From Streptomyces sp. NBC_00190 (GTDB lineage: Bacteria > Actinomycetota > Actinomycetes > Streptomycetales > Streptomycetaceae), in the NCBI RefSeq assembly GCF_036203305.1, contig NZ_CP108131.1:7626001-7690000 (forward strand): a stretch of DNA of 64,000 nucleotides. Reading direction: 5' to 3'. The notes beneath the pieces are model-generated. The model was not told the origin of the DNA and did not search any database. It worked only from the letters and a program-made list of their open reading frames with translations. Of the stretch, positions 11,696 through 19,927 are shown one piece after another (positions within the stretch are counted from its first letter, which is position 1; every line of letters begins with the position of its first letter). Both the position numbers and the translations under genes were made by a program.

Positions 11696-12919
11696 CTACT
11701 CCTGGACGGGCTTGGTGGGAATCGTGGCGCGGACCTCGAACCCGCCCTCGGGCCGGGGACCGGCCTCAAGTTCACCATCGAGCATCCGCACCCGTGCACG
11801 CAGCCCGGCAAGACCCCGCCCGCCCCGCGAACCCGGCACCTGCATGACCGGTGGGTCGGCCGGGGGGCTGTCGGATCCGCCGGTGACCACCGTGATCTCG
11901 AGGTGCTCCCCGCCGTGGCGGGCCGAGACCCGGGTCGGCTGCCCGGCCGCGTACTTCATAGCGTTGGTGAGTGCCTCCTGCACCACCCGGTAGGCGGCCA
12001 GCTCCACGTCCACCGGCTGCGGCTGCCGCTCGCCCTGCTCGCTGAACTCGACCGGCTGGCCGGACCTGCGGGCCTGCTCGATGAGGTCCGCCACCCGTCC
12101 CAGGGCCGGGGCCCGGTCCGCACGCGCCGGATCGGCGCTTTCGCCGGTCGCCTCCAGCACGCCGAGGAGGTAGCGCAGCTCCGTCAGTGCCCGCCGTCCG
12201 GTGTCGCTGACGGCCACAAGTCCTTCACCGGCCTGCTCCGGCGCGGAGGTGATCAGGAACTGTGCCGCATCGGCCTGGACCACCATGGCCGTCACGTGGT
12301 GGGTGACCACGTCGTGCAGCTCGCGGGCGATCCGCGCCCGCTCGGTCGCCGTGGCCACCTCGGCGGCCAGCCGCCGCTGCTCCGCTTCTTGTGCCCTGCG
12401 CATCCGCACGCTGCTCCCTACCAGCCAGATCGCGGCCAGAGTCAGATAGAAGGCGGCATAGTCCGCAATGCCCTGCGGTGAGCCCAGACGGTGCAGCACC
12501 AGGGCCAGGGCGAAGTAGCCCGCACTCGCCGCGGCCGCCAGGCGCCGGCGGAAGCGGACCGGGTAGGCCCCGGCCGAGTACAGCGCGCCGTACAGGCCCA
12601 GGCTGCCGAACGTCGTCGCGAAACCCAGCGCCTGATGCGCGGCGAACGCGCCCGCGACCACGGCCAGAGTGGCGGCGGGCCACCGACGGCGGGCTGCCAG
12701 CGGCAGCGTCTGAGCCAGGGTCAGCCCGATACCCAGCGCGTCCACCGGCCGCTGGGGCAGATCACCGATCTGCGCGCCGATGTTCGACAGAGTCGGCGTG
12801 AAGGCGAGCAGCGCGAGCACCACGGCCACAAGGCCGTCCTGGAAGGCGGCGCCCCGCTCCCTCCACCGGTCGAGCGGCGCCTGGAGCCGCAGGGAGCTCC
12901 AGGGCGCCTGACGGGACAT
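11696..12919 (-). CDS. Membrane sensor histidine kinase (HisKA_3 type)
   Basis: A 407-residue kinase. The N-terminal half has about five membrane helices (for example GLVAVVLALLAFTPTLS and GYFALALVLHRLG), then a coiled linker EAEQRRLAAEVATATERARIARELHDVVTHHV, where the His of RELHDVV is the phosphorylated residue. A C-terminal HATPase region has YRVVQEALTNAMKYA and GGRGLAGLRARV. DesK-like architecture with no extracellular sensor domain, so it may sense membrane state. The ATG at 12919 was chosen over an upstream frame because the extra residues are not conserved in character. Confidence 0.88.
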   Translation of the reverse strand: MSRQAPWSSLRLQAPLDRWRERGAAFQDGLVAVVLALLAFTPTLSNIGAQIGDLPQRPVDALGIGLTLAQTLPLAARRRWPAATLAVVAGAFAAHQALGFATTFGSLGLYGALYSAGAYPVRFRRRLAAAASAGYFALALVLHRLGSPQGIADYAAFYLTLAAIWLVGSSVRMRRAQEAEQRRLAAEVATATERARIARELHDVVTHHVTAMVVQADAAQFLITSAPEQAGEGLVAVSDTGRRALTELRYLLGVLEATGESADPARADRAPALGRVADLIEQARRSGQPVEFSEQGERQPQPVDVELAAYRVVQEALTNAMKYAAGQPTRVSARHGGEHLEITVVTGGSDSPPADPPVMQVPGSRGGRGLAGLRARVRMLDGELEAGPRPEGGFEVRATIPTKPVQE

Positions 12920-12947
12920 CACTTCCGTATCCTCCGGTCGACCGGTC

Positions 12948-13832
12948 TCAATGCCGGGCCCGCCGCCGGGGCAGCAGGCCGCCGCCTCGACGGGCCAGGA
13001 CAAGCATCGGAACGGTGATCAGCACACTGAGGAGCACGGGCACGACCGACGCCTCCAGACCGAAGACACCCCCGGTCAGCGCCGCCGAGCCATGGGCATC
13101 GACGGTGAACAGCCCCTCCGGGGCATGCCCGGATACCGGAACACCGGCCAGCTGCTGAACGGTGTTCCACGCGAAGTGCAGACCCGCGACGAACCAGATG
13201 CTGCGCCTCCACATGTACGCGGCACCCAGCATCACACCAGCCTGCAAAGCGATCGCCAGCGCACTCCACAGGTTCGCCCCCGCCCCGCCCAGGTGGGCGG
13301 CTCCGAAGAACACCGCGGTGACCGCGATCGCGATACCGCGCCCCCACCGCTGCTCCAGGGCCTGCAAGAACAGACCCCGGAACATCAGCTCCTCAGTGAC
13401 CGCGGTACCGATCTGCACCATCACCGCGGACCACACCACCGACATGAAGCCGCTGCCCGCCCAGGAGAACGAATACCCCCCGAACAACGTGATCAACAAA
13501 AGCGCCGCCAGGATGAACCCCAGACCGATCACCCCGCCGAGCAGCGCCTCACTCGCCGCCCCGGACCGGGCTATCTCCGGCGTGGCACGTCCCGCGATCC
13601 GGCGCATCACCAGTGCGTACACGGCCACCGCGGCGGCCGCGCCCAGCACCGGCACCGGACCCGGCCCCGTGGCCGTCAGACTCGCGACCAGAGCGACTGC
13701 GACCAGCCCGGTCACCGACCAGCCGAGCGGCGAGCGCAGGATCCGGCCGAAACGGCCGCCCCAGCCGGCCGGCCCCGTGTCCGGACCGGCGTCCGCTTCG
13801 TGCCCGTACTTGGCAGTCGATGTCGTGCTCAT
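12948..13832 (-). CDS. CPBP (CAAX/Abi) intramembrane metalloprotease
   Basis: A 294-residue polytopic membrane protein of the CPBP family. Motif 1 EELMFRG (EExxxR) lies in TAVTEELMFRGLFLQAL (about residue 145), motif 2 is FFGAAHLGG, and motif 3 is HFAWN (HxxxN), the predicted metal ligands. It is the first gene of a probable CPBP-kinase-regulator operon, with 28 nt to the kinase. Bacterial members act in bacteriocin self-immunity or membrane-protein processing; which applies here cannot be told. Confidence 0.85.
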   Translation of the reverse strand: MSTTSTAKYGHEADAGPDTGPAGWGGRFGRILRSPLGWSVTGLVAVALVASLTATGPGPVPVLGAAAAVAVYALVMRRIAGRATPEIARSGAASEALLGGVIGLGFILAALLLITLFGGYSFSWAGSGFMSVVWSAVMVQIGTAVTEELMFRGLFLQALEQRWGRGIAIAVTAVFFGAAHLGGAGANLWSALAIALQAGVMLGAAYMWRRSIWFVAGLHFAWNTVQQLAGVPVSGHAPEGLFTVDAHGSAALTGGVFGLEASVVPVLLSVLITVPMLVLARRGGGLLPRRRARH

Positions 13833-14037
13833 GATGGCCTCCCCTGTGGCGGTGGTCGCACCAGCGGCGACCTGGCAACCACGCTAGAAACCAACCGGCA
13901 TCCGCGAATCACCCCCGGAGGGACAGCCCGCGTAGCTCTCACGGGGGATGCGCCACTCCCGCCCGACCACTCCCAGCCCCCACCGCCACGCAACGCAGCC
14001 GCGACACGAACAGCAGCGGGCACCCTACGAGGCTCTC

Positions 14038-14682
14038 TTACAGCCGGACGGCGGTACCGGGCTTGAGGCGGTCGATCGGGGTGCCGGTCAGGCCCTTCTC
14101 GCCGAGGAGATTGGCGGTGGAGTGCTGGCCGAGGTCGCTGAGCATGAGTTCGTGGATCTGGATGATGCGCTCGGGCTTGACGGTTCGGACGTAGTCGGCG
14201 GCTTCGCTGAGCTTTGTCCATGGGCCGCTGGTCGGTAGCAGGAGGGTGTGTATGGGAGCGTCGGGCGCGAAGTAGGCGTCGCCGGGGTGGTAGACGGCTC
14301 CGTTGTCGAGGAGGTAGCCGACGTTGTCGGGGCACGGGATGTCGGCGTGGATCAGCGCGTGGCGGTGGCCGTGGACGGTGGCGGTGATGGAACCGACGCT
14401 GAAGGTGTCGCCCGCGGCGACGGCGTGAACGCGGCCATCGTGGCTGCCGAGGGTGGCTGCGACCGTGGTTGTGCCGTAGACCTGCAGCCCGGGCTGGGCT
14501 TCGAGAGCGGCGGCGACGAGCTTTTCGTCGAAGTGGTCGAAGTGTTCGTGGGTGATCAGGACGGCGTGAGCCTGGGTGACGGCTTCTGCCGCGTCCGGGG
14601 TGAGGGTGCCGGGGTCGATGACCAGGCGGGTGCCGTCCTTCTCGAGTGTGACGCAGGCGTGGGCGTGCTTGGTGAGCTTCAC
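14038..14682 (-). CDS. Metallo-beta-lactamase-fold hydrolase
   Basis: A 214-residue MBL-fold protein. The metal motif is ITHEHFDHFDEK (HxHxDH), with further ligands in YHPGDAYF and IHELM. It resembles UlaG-like metal-dependent hydrolases common in actinobacteria; substrate unknown. The GTG start (VKLTKHAHACV) has GGAAAGGA upstream. It is divergent from a MarR gene, and inverted copies of a 15-bp sequence occur in front of both genes, suggesting MarR control. Confidence 0.85.
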   Translation of the reverse strand: MKLTKHAHACVTLEKDGTRLVIDPGTLTPDAAEAVTQAHAVLITHEHFDHFDEKLVAAALEAQPGLQVYGTTTVAATLGSHDGRVHAVAAGDTFSVGSITATVHGHRHALIHADIPCPDNVGYLLDNGAVYHPGDAYFAPDAPIHTLLLPTSGPWTKLSEAADYVRTVKPERIIQIHELMLSDLGQHSTANLLGEKGLTGTPIDRLKPGTAVRL

Positions 14683-14714
14683 AGCGGGTCCTTTCCGAGC
14701 CGACCAAATATCCA

Positions 14715-14729
14715 CAACCAAACTGTACA
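14715..14729 (-). promoter_or_regulatory. Candidate MarR site at the MBL promoter
   Basis: CAACCAAACTGTACA, a perfect inverted copy of 14852-14866. The half-site CAACCA also pairs locally with TGGTTG at about 14733-14738 to form a dyad. It lies about 33 bp upstream of the MBL start codon. Confidence 0.5.
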
Positions 14730-14851
14730 ACATGGTTGTAGATATCGCGCCGTGAGCGTCGACTGCGACTCGACTCCGGCGCTCCCGCCCCTCGTTACGG
14801 CGAGGGCCTGCGGACGCTCTTGTAGCACCAAAGCAAACAATGGAGCCAAGG

Positions 14852-14866
14852 TGTACAGTTTGGTTG
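14852..14866 (+). promoter_or_regulatory. Candidate MarR autoregulatory site
   Basis: TGTACAGTTTGGTTG, a perfect inverted copy of 14715-14729, located 23 bp before the MarR ATG. Two identical 15-mers facing the two divergent genes suggest a shared repressor; binding is inferred. Confidence 0.5.
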
Positions 14867-14889
14867 ATCGGTGTGGGTAAGCTGGCATC

Positions 14890-15315
14890 ATGGACGAGAA
14901 TGGGCTGGCTGAAGAACTTCGCCTGACCATCGGACGGCTCGTACGCACGGTGCGCACTGCCGACAAGATGCCGCCGGGCGAGGCCGCCGTCCTCGGCTAC
15001 CTGGACCGCAGCGGCCCGCTGACCACCGCCGATATCGCACAACAGCGGGGAGTCAGTCACCAGTCGGCTGCCAAGGCGGTCAAAGAACTCCTGGCTCAGG
15101 GCCTTGTGCATGCCGAGGCGCACCCCAGCGACGGGCGCAAGCTGTTGCTCCACCTCACGCCGACGGGAAGTGGCCGTCTGGCCGAGGAGCGCCGAAGGCG
15201 TGCCGACTGGCTCGGTACCGCGATCAACGATGTCCTCAGTTGCGACGAACGAAAGACGCTTGAGGCGGCGCTGCCTCTGCTATCACGCCTGACCACACAC
15301 TTGAATGGCAAGTAG
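14890..15315 (+). CDS. MarR-family transcriptional regulator
   Basis: A 141-residue winged-helix regulator. The recognition region is LTTADIAQQRGVSHQSAAKAVKEL (about residues 44-67) and the wing is HPSDGRKLLLHLTPTG (about 79-94), the D.R motif of MarR proteins. The ATG is preceded only by a weak GGTAAG. It is divergent from the MBL-fold gene, with matching 15-bp sites near both starts. Base composition is less GC-extreme than in flanking regions, in keeping with an acquired block. Confidence 0.85.
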   Translation: MDENGLAEELRLTIGRLVRTVRTADKMPPGEAAVLGYLDRSGPLTTADIAQQRGVSHQSAAKAVKELLAQGLVHAEAHPSDGRKLLLHLTPTGSGRLAEERRRRADWLGTAINDVLSCDERKTLEAALPLLSRLTTHLNGK

Positions 15316-15776
15316 CCCAGGGGCTGTCATTTGGGTCATCGAGCGCTGTGCATTGTGAAGTTGCAGGTCACGAGTCTGGTGTGCGTGATGTCCGGGATGC
15401 TCATGCTGGTCGCGCACGGATGAGTTCGGCGAAGATCGTCTGTCACCGGGAGACTTCGCGCTTGCCGTGCACCGCCACCTGAAGGCCAGGGCTTCGGCGT
15501 AGTCGGATGGTGTCCGGTTCATGAGGGTCAGTCGGGTGGGGAGCCCTGGGAGTAAGACAGTGCCGGACGGCCCCGGATCCCACGGCCCGGCAGGGTGATC
15601 GTCGCCCCTACGGCACGCACCACAGCAGCCGCGCCTCTGGGATGGTGCGGAATCTGATGCGGAGCCTGGGTTTCGTGCCCGAGGCCGCCGATCTGGCGAT
15701 CGATGCCTCGGGCAACAGAGAACGGGCCTTTGTGGGCGGCGAGTCGGGCCGGGGCCGTCTGCGCGCCCCGCTGGAT
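15316..15776. other. Intergenic stretch without a supported gene
   Basis: About 460 bases between the MarR gene and the end of the NmrA-like gene. No open frame has a credible start, ribosome-binding site and domain. The stretch may be degraded sequence of the accessory block. An open segment at about 15642-15770 on the plus strand is only the antisense lead-in to the next gene. Confidence 0.6.
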
Positions 15777-16637
15777 CTATTCGGCCCAGGCGCGCTCCAA
15801 CTGGGTGCGGAAGGCGGCAGGCTCCCGCCCAATCAGCTCGGCCAACGTCGAGTCGACCGTGCTGAACTCGCCATCCCGCGCCGCGCCGAAGATGCTCAGC
15901 ATCAGGTCGGCGATCGGGGCCGGGGTGCCGTGTGCCAGGACCTGCTCGCGGAAGGCGTCGTCTGGGACGACGCTGCGGGTGAAGGGCCGTCCGGTGGTCT
16001 GCGACGCGATCTCGGCGACGGTGTCGAAGTCGAGCGCCGCCGGGCCGGTGAGCGGCGGGGTGGGCCCGTCGAAGCGGCCCTCATCGAGGATGATCGCCGT
16101 GGTGGCCTCGGCGAGGTCGTCGTGGCCGGTCCAGGCGACAGGGCCGTCGGCGGGAAGGGCGATATCGCCGGTGTGGCGGGCGGACTCCAGGAACTGCAGG
16201 GCGCTGGCCGCGTAGAAGCCGTTGCGCAGCGCGGTCCAGGGCAGGCCAGTGGCGCGCAGCAGGTCCTCGGTCCTGGCGTGGTCCCGGCAGGCCTGGAAGC
16301 GGGAGTCATGGGCAGCGCCCATCTGGCTGGTGTAGAGGATGCGGCCGACCTTGGCCTTCACGGCGGCGTCGACGGCAGCACGGTGGCCGCTGACGCACTC
16401 CTCGCCCGTGCGGTCGAGGGAGACGAGGAGCAGCTGCTCGGCCCCTTCGAAGGCGTGCATGAGCGAGTCGGGGTCGTCGAAACTGCCCTGCCGGACACGG
16501 ACGCCGCGGTCGGCGAGGTCCTGGGCCTTGCGGGGGTCGCGGACGCTGACGCCGAGGCGGTCAGCGGGGACGCGCTCCAGGAGGCGCTCGATGGTGCGGC
16601 GGCCGAGCTTTCCGGTGGCTCCGGTAACGATGATCAT
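15777..16637 (-). CDS. NmrA/SDR-type NAD(P)-binding reductase
   Basis: A 286-residue atypical short-chain dehydrogenase. The protein starts MIIVTGATGKLGRRTI, with the GxxGxxG dinucleotide motif at residues 6-12, followed by VRDPRKAQDLADRGV and VRQGSFDDPDSL, as in NmrA/QorB-like proteins. It lacks an evident YxxxK, as usual for this group. Likely a quinone reductase or redox sensor. The ATG at 16637 has GGGAGAA upstream; it is divergent from a TetR gene 89 bp away, probably its regulator. Confidence 0.85.
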   Translation of the reverse strand: MIIVTGATGKLGRRTIERLLERVPADRLGVSVRDPRKAQDLADRGVRVRQGSFDDPDSLMHAFEGAEQLLLVSLDRTGEECVSGHRAAVDAAVKAKVGRILYTSQMGAAHDSRFQACRDHARTEDLLRATGLPWTALRNGFYAASALQFLESARHTGDIALPADGPVAWTGHDDLAEATTAIILDEGRFDGPTPPLTGPAALDFDTVAEIASQTTGRPFTRSVVPDDAFREQVLAHGTPAPIADLMLSIFGAARDGEFSTVDSTLAELIGREPAAFRTQLERAWAE

Positions 16638-16693
16638 TGGGTTCTCCCGACGCTGCTTCCGGTGGAATCGCTTCAACGGTAACACTGGAAATT

Positions 16694-16723
16694 CCGATGG
16701 AAACAGTTCCTCGGTACCATCGG
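16694..16723. promoter_or_regulatory. Candidate TetR operator between reductase and TetR genes
   Basis: Perfect 7-bp arms CCGATGG (16694-16700) and CCATCGG (16717-16723), ending 3 bp before the TetR ATG. The overlapping GGAAATTCC (about 16687-16695) is also palindromic. Both sit in the shared divergent promoter region. Confidence 0.45.
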
Positions 16724-16726
16724 TTC

Positions 16727-17455
16727 ATGCCTACACGCGACTCAACCGACAACCCTCGGCGCCGCATCGTCGAGGCAGCCGTCGAGCTGCTGGAGAATGG
16801 CGGCCCTGGCGCGGTGAGCACCCGCGCGGTCGCCGCCGCGGCCGGAATGCAGCCGCCAGCGATCTACCGCCTCTTCGGCGACAAGGAGGGGCTCCTTGAG
16901 GCCGTCGCCGAGCACGGCTACGCGCAGTTCCTGGAGAGAAAGCGCGCGCAGCTCGACCCCGCCCCGCAGGACCCGGTGGAGGAGCTGCGTCGCGGCTGGG
17001 ACGTGGTGGTCGAGTTCGGGGTCTCCCGCCCCGAGTTGTTCGCGGTGATGAACCGGGCCATCGGCCTGGGATCGGACGCAGCACACCGCTCGGGCTTGGA
17101 GATCCTCCATGGGCGGGTGCGTCGGCTGGCGGCCGGGGGATGGCTGCGGGTCGACGAGGAGCTGGCCGCCCAGATCATCCAGGCAACTGGCCAGGGCGCA
17201 GTCACCACCTGGCACTCCACGCCCGCGGACCGACGCAATCCAGCGCTGTTGACCGTCCTGCGTGAGTCCATGGTCGCGGCCGTCACTCGCGCCGAGCCGG
17301 CGATTCCCGCCGCGGAGTCCGGTCCCGCCGCGGCGGCCCGCGCGTTGCGCGCCGCCCTCCCCGACGACTCCGATGTCCTGAGCGACGCGGAGCAGCGCCT
17401 TCTGCATGAGTGGCTCACGCGCCTGGCGGCGGACGGTGGCGCTCCACGTGCCTGA
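16727..17455 (+). CDS. TetR/AcrR family transcriptional regulator
   Basis: A 242-residue regulator with the N-terminal helix-turn-helix GAVSTRAVAAAAGMQPPAIYRLFGDKEGLL (about residues 24-53), where YRLFGDKEGL is the typical recognition segment. The remainder is a TetR C-terminal-like ligand domain. Start ATG at 16727 because residues before it are not conserved. Divergent from the NmrA-like reductase with a palindrome directly upstream; it probably represses that gene and itself. Confidence 0.85.
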   Translation: MPTRDSTDNPRRRIVEAAVELLENGGPGAVSTRAVAAAAGMQPPAIYRLFGDKEGLLEAVAEHGYAQFLERKRAQLDPAPQDPVEELRRGWDVVVEFGVSRPELFAVMNRAIGLGSDAAHRSGLEILHGRVRRLAAGGWLRVDEELAAQIIQATGQGAVTTWHSTPADRRNPALLTVLRESMVAAVTRAEPAIPAAESGPAAAARALRAALPDDSDVLSDAEQRLLHEWLTRLAADGGAPRA

Positions 17456-17508
17456 TCGCGCGTCAAGCGCCCTCGTGCAGGTTGAAGCTCACAAGGAGAG
17501 ATCGTGCG

Positions 17509-17562
17509 ATGAAGCAGCCTCACCGCCCGACTGTTAACAACGCTCGTGGTCAATACACCTAG
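17509..17562 (+). pseudogene. 17-codon reading frame cut at the inverted repeat
   Basis: An AAGGAGA site (17492-17498) is well spaced before an ATG that opens MKQPHRPTVNNARGQYT and then a TAG formed by the right copy of the 14-bp inverted repeat. The good ribosome-binding site directly after a TetR gene suggests the 5' end of a gene cut off at the block boundary. A true 17-residue peptide cannot be excluded. Confidence 0.35.
17548..17561 (-). repeat. Right copy of the 14-bp inverted repeat
   Basis: GGTCAATACACCTA, the exact complement of 10654-10667. The next bases (GA, giving CACCTAGA) continue the match to the reconstructed left end. It marks the right border of the accessory block. Confidence 0.7.
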
Positions 17563-17605
17563 ACCGAGCCGTCAGGCTGCCTCAGCCCCGGCGCCCGAGA
17601 GCGCG

Positions 17606-17651
17606 CCGGCCGGTGGCCGCGGCGACGGGGATCGCGGCGGCCACCGGCCGG
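17606..17651 (-). terminator. Strong hairpin downstream of the DUF6381 gene
   Basis: 15-bp perfect stem, CCGGCCGGTGGCCGC (17606-17620) pairing with 17637-17651, with a 16-nt loop and no U-tract, 23 nt after the stop of the minus-strand DUF6381 gene. Confidence 0.65.
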
Positions 17652-17674
17652 TGTGCCTGAGGACCCGGGACGGG

Positions 17675-17863
17675 CTACATGGGGTCCATTCCCCGGTCGT
17701 CCATCCGGCTCTCCTGCTGGCTCTGCTCCATGAGGCGGCGGGCCTTGTCCCGCAGACGCTGCCGCTCCTCCGCGTCCTGCGAACGGTCGGCCGCCTCGTT
17801 CAGCTCCTGGGCCTTGGCACGCATCTGCTGGGACCGGCCGCGGGACTCGCCTGAAACGCTCAT
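17675..17863 (-). CDS. DUF6381 family small protein
   Basis: A 62-residue, highly charged, helical protein: MSVSGESRGRSQQMRAKAQ, then heptad-like ELNEAADRSQDAEERQRL and a Met/Gln-rich tail. This composition matches the DUF6381 family of Streptomyces. Function unknown; the helical stretch at 14-50 could form a coiled coil. ATG at 17863 with AAGGAG 7-12 nt upstream. A hairpin terminator follows. Confidence 0.8.
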   Translation of the reverse strand: MSVSGESRGRSQQMRAKAQELNEAADRSQDAEERQRLRDKARRLMEQSQQESRMDDRGMDPM

Positions 17864-18031
17864 TGATCGCTCCTTGGGTCTGTGGGGGAGAGCGGGCGGA
17901 TTCAGCGAACCAGCAGCGCTGTGCACCCGCATCTCGAACCGTCACCGAGCGTGACCCGTACGGACGGCCAGGCGCGCCCCATCCCGCCGACTGGCTTAGG
18001 CTCGGACCAGGCTGAAAAGGGGATGGTGTCC

Positions 18032-18877
18032 ATGTGTCGCTGGCTCGCCTACTCGGGTTCGCCCCTGACGCTCGACGCGGTGCTCTACCGTCCGGAGCAT
18101 TCGCTCATCAACCAGAGCCTCCACGCGCGCATGGGCGTGGAGTCGACCAATGGTGACGGCTTCGGCATCGGCTGGTACAGCGCGGACGGCAGCGGTGACG
18201 GCACGCCTGCCGTCTTCCGGGACATCGCACCGGCGTGGAACAACCGCAACCTGCGCGAGCTGGCCGGGCACGTGCGCTCGCCGCTCTTCTTCGCGCACGT
18301 CCGGGCCTCCACGGGATCGGCGATCCAGCAGACCAACTGCCACCCCTTCCGGCACGGGCGGTGGCTGTGGATGCACAACGGCGCGATCATGGACTTCCAG
18401 CGCTTGCAGCGGGACCTCTGCATGGCCGTGGACCCGGCCCTCTTCCCGTCCATCGAAGGATCGACGGACTCCGAGGTGATGTTCTACCTCGCGGTCACCT
18501 ACGGCCTCGACCAGGACGTGCCGGGCGCGGTCGCGCGGGTGGCGGGCCTGGTCGAGCGGCTCGGCAAGGAGCACGGTGTGCCCGACCCGCTCCAGATGAC
18601 GGTGGCGGTGAGTGACGGCGAGCGGCTGTGGGCGTTCCGCTATTCCAGCGAGGGGCACTCGCGATCGCTGTTCTACAGCAGCAAGGCCGATACCGTCCGC
18701 CACCTCCACCCCGAGCTGGACTTCCTCAGCGAGGTCTCCGACGCGACCCGGCTCGTGGTCTCCGAGCCCCTGGGCAATCTCCCCGGGATGTGGAACGAAC
18801 TGCCCGAGGCGAGCTACACGGTGATCCCCGCCGTCGACGGGGAGGACTACCTCCCTTTCGTCCCGGAGCTCCCGTGA
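18032..18877 (+). CDS. Class II glutamine amidotransferase (YafJ/EgtC-like)
   Basis: A 281-residue Ntn hydrolase. It begins MCRWLAYSG; Cys2, exposed after Met removal, is the N-terminal nucleophile, so the ATG at 18032 is preferred over the in-frame ATG 9 nt upstream. Other family marks are GDGFGIGWY, HVRASTG and NCHPFRHGRWLWMHNG. It resembles stand-alone glutamine amidotransferases and EgtC of ergothioneine synthesis, but no egtABD genes are nearby, so the substrate is unknown. Confidence 0.88.
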   Translation: MCRWLAYSGSPLTLDAVLYRPEHSLINQSLHARMGVESTNGDGFGIGWYSADGSGDGTPAVFRDIAPAWNNRNLRELAGHVRSPLFFAHVRASTGSAIQQTNCHPFRHGRWLWMHNGAIMDFQRLQRDLCMAVDPALFPSIEGSTDSEVMFYLAVTYGLDQDVPGAVARVAGLVERLGKEHGVPDPLQMTVAVSDGERLWAFRYSSEGHSRSLFYSSKADTVRHLHPELDFLSEVSDATRLVVSEPLGNLPGMWNELPEASYTVIPAVDGEDYLPFVPELP

Positions 18878-18931
18878 CGTCACCATCCCGTGGCCGGGTC
18901 GGCCGGGCGGGTCGGCCCGGGGCAGCCCTGG

Positions 18932-19729
18932 TCAGCCCGGGTCCGCCGCGAGGGACGTCGTCAGGGTGAAGAGGGCTCCGTCGGGGTCACGGAGCGCCAC
19001 CCACCGCTCAGTGGCGTTCGACGTGATGTCCGAGACGGCCCGCCCGCCCAGTGCCTCGGCGGCCTCGATGGCGGGGCGGAGCGCGGGGACACGGAAGTGC
19101 ACGTGCCAGCGCGGCCTGGTGTGCGGGGAGTAGGAGGCGAGCTCGACCGGTCCGCTGTTGAGGCGGGCGACGGGCTCGCCGCCCTGCCGCAGGACGACCT
19201 GGTCCTCCTCGTAGGAGACCTCGCAGCAGCCGGAGCGGCCGGTGGCCCACTCCAGCACCGCGCCGTAGAAGATCGCCGCGTCGAAGGCGTTCCTGGTCCG
19301 CAGCTCCAGCCAGGCCGGCGCGGGGCCCTTGCCCACCCGCCAGTGGGCGGAGACGGAGCCCTGCCAGATGCCGAAGACGGCGCCGTCGGGGTCGGCGGCG
19401 AGCGCCGCGCGGCCGCCGGAGACGAAGGAGACCGGGCCGACCGCGATGGTGCCGGTGCGCTCCCGGATCCGGTCCACCGCCGTGTCCGCGTCGTCGACGG
19501 CGAAGTACGGGGTCCACGCCACGGCGACCCCCAGGTCGGAGGCGAGCGCTCCGATGCCCGCCACCGGGACGCCGTCCAGCTCGGCGACGGAGAAGGCGTC
19601 GCCGAGCCGGGCGCGCCGGAACCTCCAGCCCGCGACCGCGGCGTAGAAGCGCTGCGCCGCCTCGAGGTCGCGGGCCATCAGGCTCACCCAGCACGGAGCT
19701 CCGAAGACCTCCTTCGTCGAAATCTCCAC
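18932..19729 (-). CDS. VOC-family protein with two glyoxalase-like domains
   Basis: A 265-residue protein made of two vicinal-oxygen-chelate modules. The first begins CWVSLMARDLEAAQRFYAAV (about residues 13-32) and ends DPDGAVFGIW; the second covers about 140-260 with FYGAVLEWATG and ends LRDPDGALFTL. Two-module VOC proteins of this type occur in Streptomyces as dioxygenases, isomerases or drug-binding proteins; which one is not determinable. Convergent with the amidotransferase gene. Confidence 0.85.
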   Translation of the reverse strand: MEISTKEVFGAPCWVSLMARDLEAAQRFYAAVAGWRFRRARLGDAFSVAELDGVPVAGIGALASDLGVAVAWTPYFAVDDADTAVDRIRERTGTIAVGPVSFVSGGRAALAADPDGAVFGIWQGSVSAHWRVGKGPAPAWLELRTRNAFDAAIFYGAVLEWATGRSGCCEVSYEEDQVVLRQGGEPVARLNSGPVELASYSPHTRPRWHVHFRVPALRPAIEAAEALGGRAVSDITSNATERWVALRDPDGALFTLTTSLAADPG

Positions 19730-19927
19730 GACTCGCTCCGTCCCTCATGAGCTCCGGCCCTATGGACCCATTCTGGTCCTTTTCGGGATGCTCTACGTGG
19801 TCACCGCCGCGGGTGTCGGCCGTCACCACCGGTAAGCGTGATGCTCCGGCGTCCTCGCGAGGGAGGGGCCGCCCGGGCGATAGCCTCGGATCCGGACGCC
19901 CCCGCTGGCTCGGAAGGCAGGTCTCCC

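Noticed and set aside
15642..16682. Plus-strand open frame opposite the NmrA-like gene
   Set aside because: Gly/Val-rich antisense frame without recognisable domains; the minus strand carries the GxxGxxG reductase.
11002..17455. A defence island
   Set aside because: The CPBP protease and regulators could suggest it, but no restriction, toxin-antitoxin, retron, CBASS or nuclease component is seen; the genes are ordinary regulator/enzyme pairs.
18032..18877. EgtC of an ergothioneine cluster
   Set aside because: The fold fits, but egtA, egtB, egtD and egtE are absent on both sides, so only the general class II amidotransferase call is justified.
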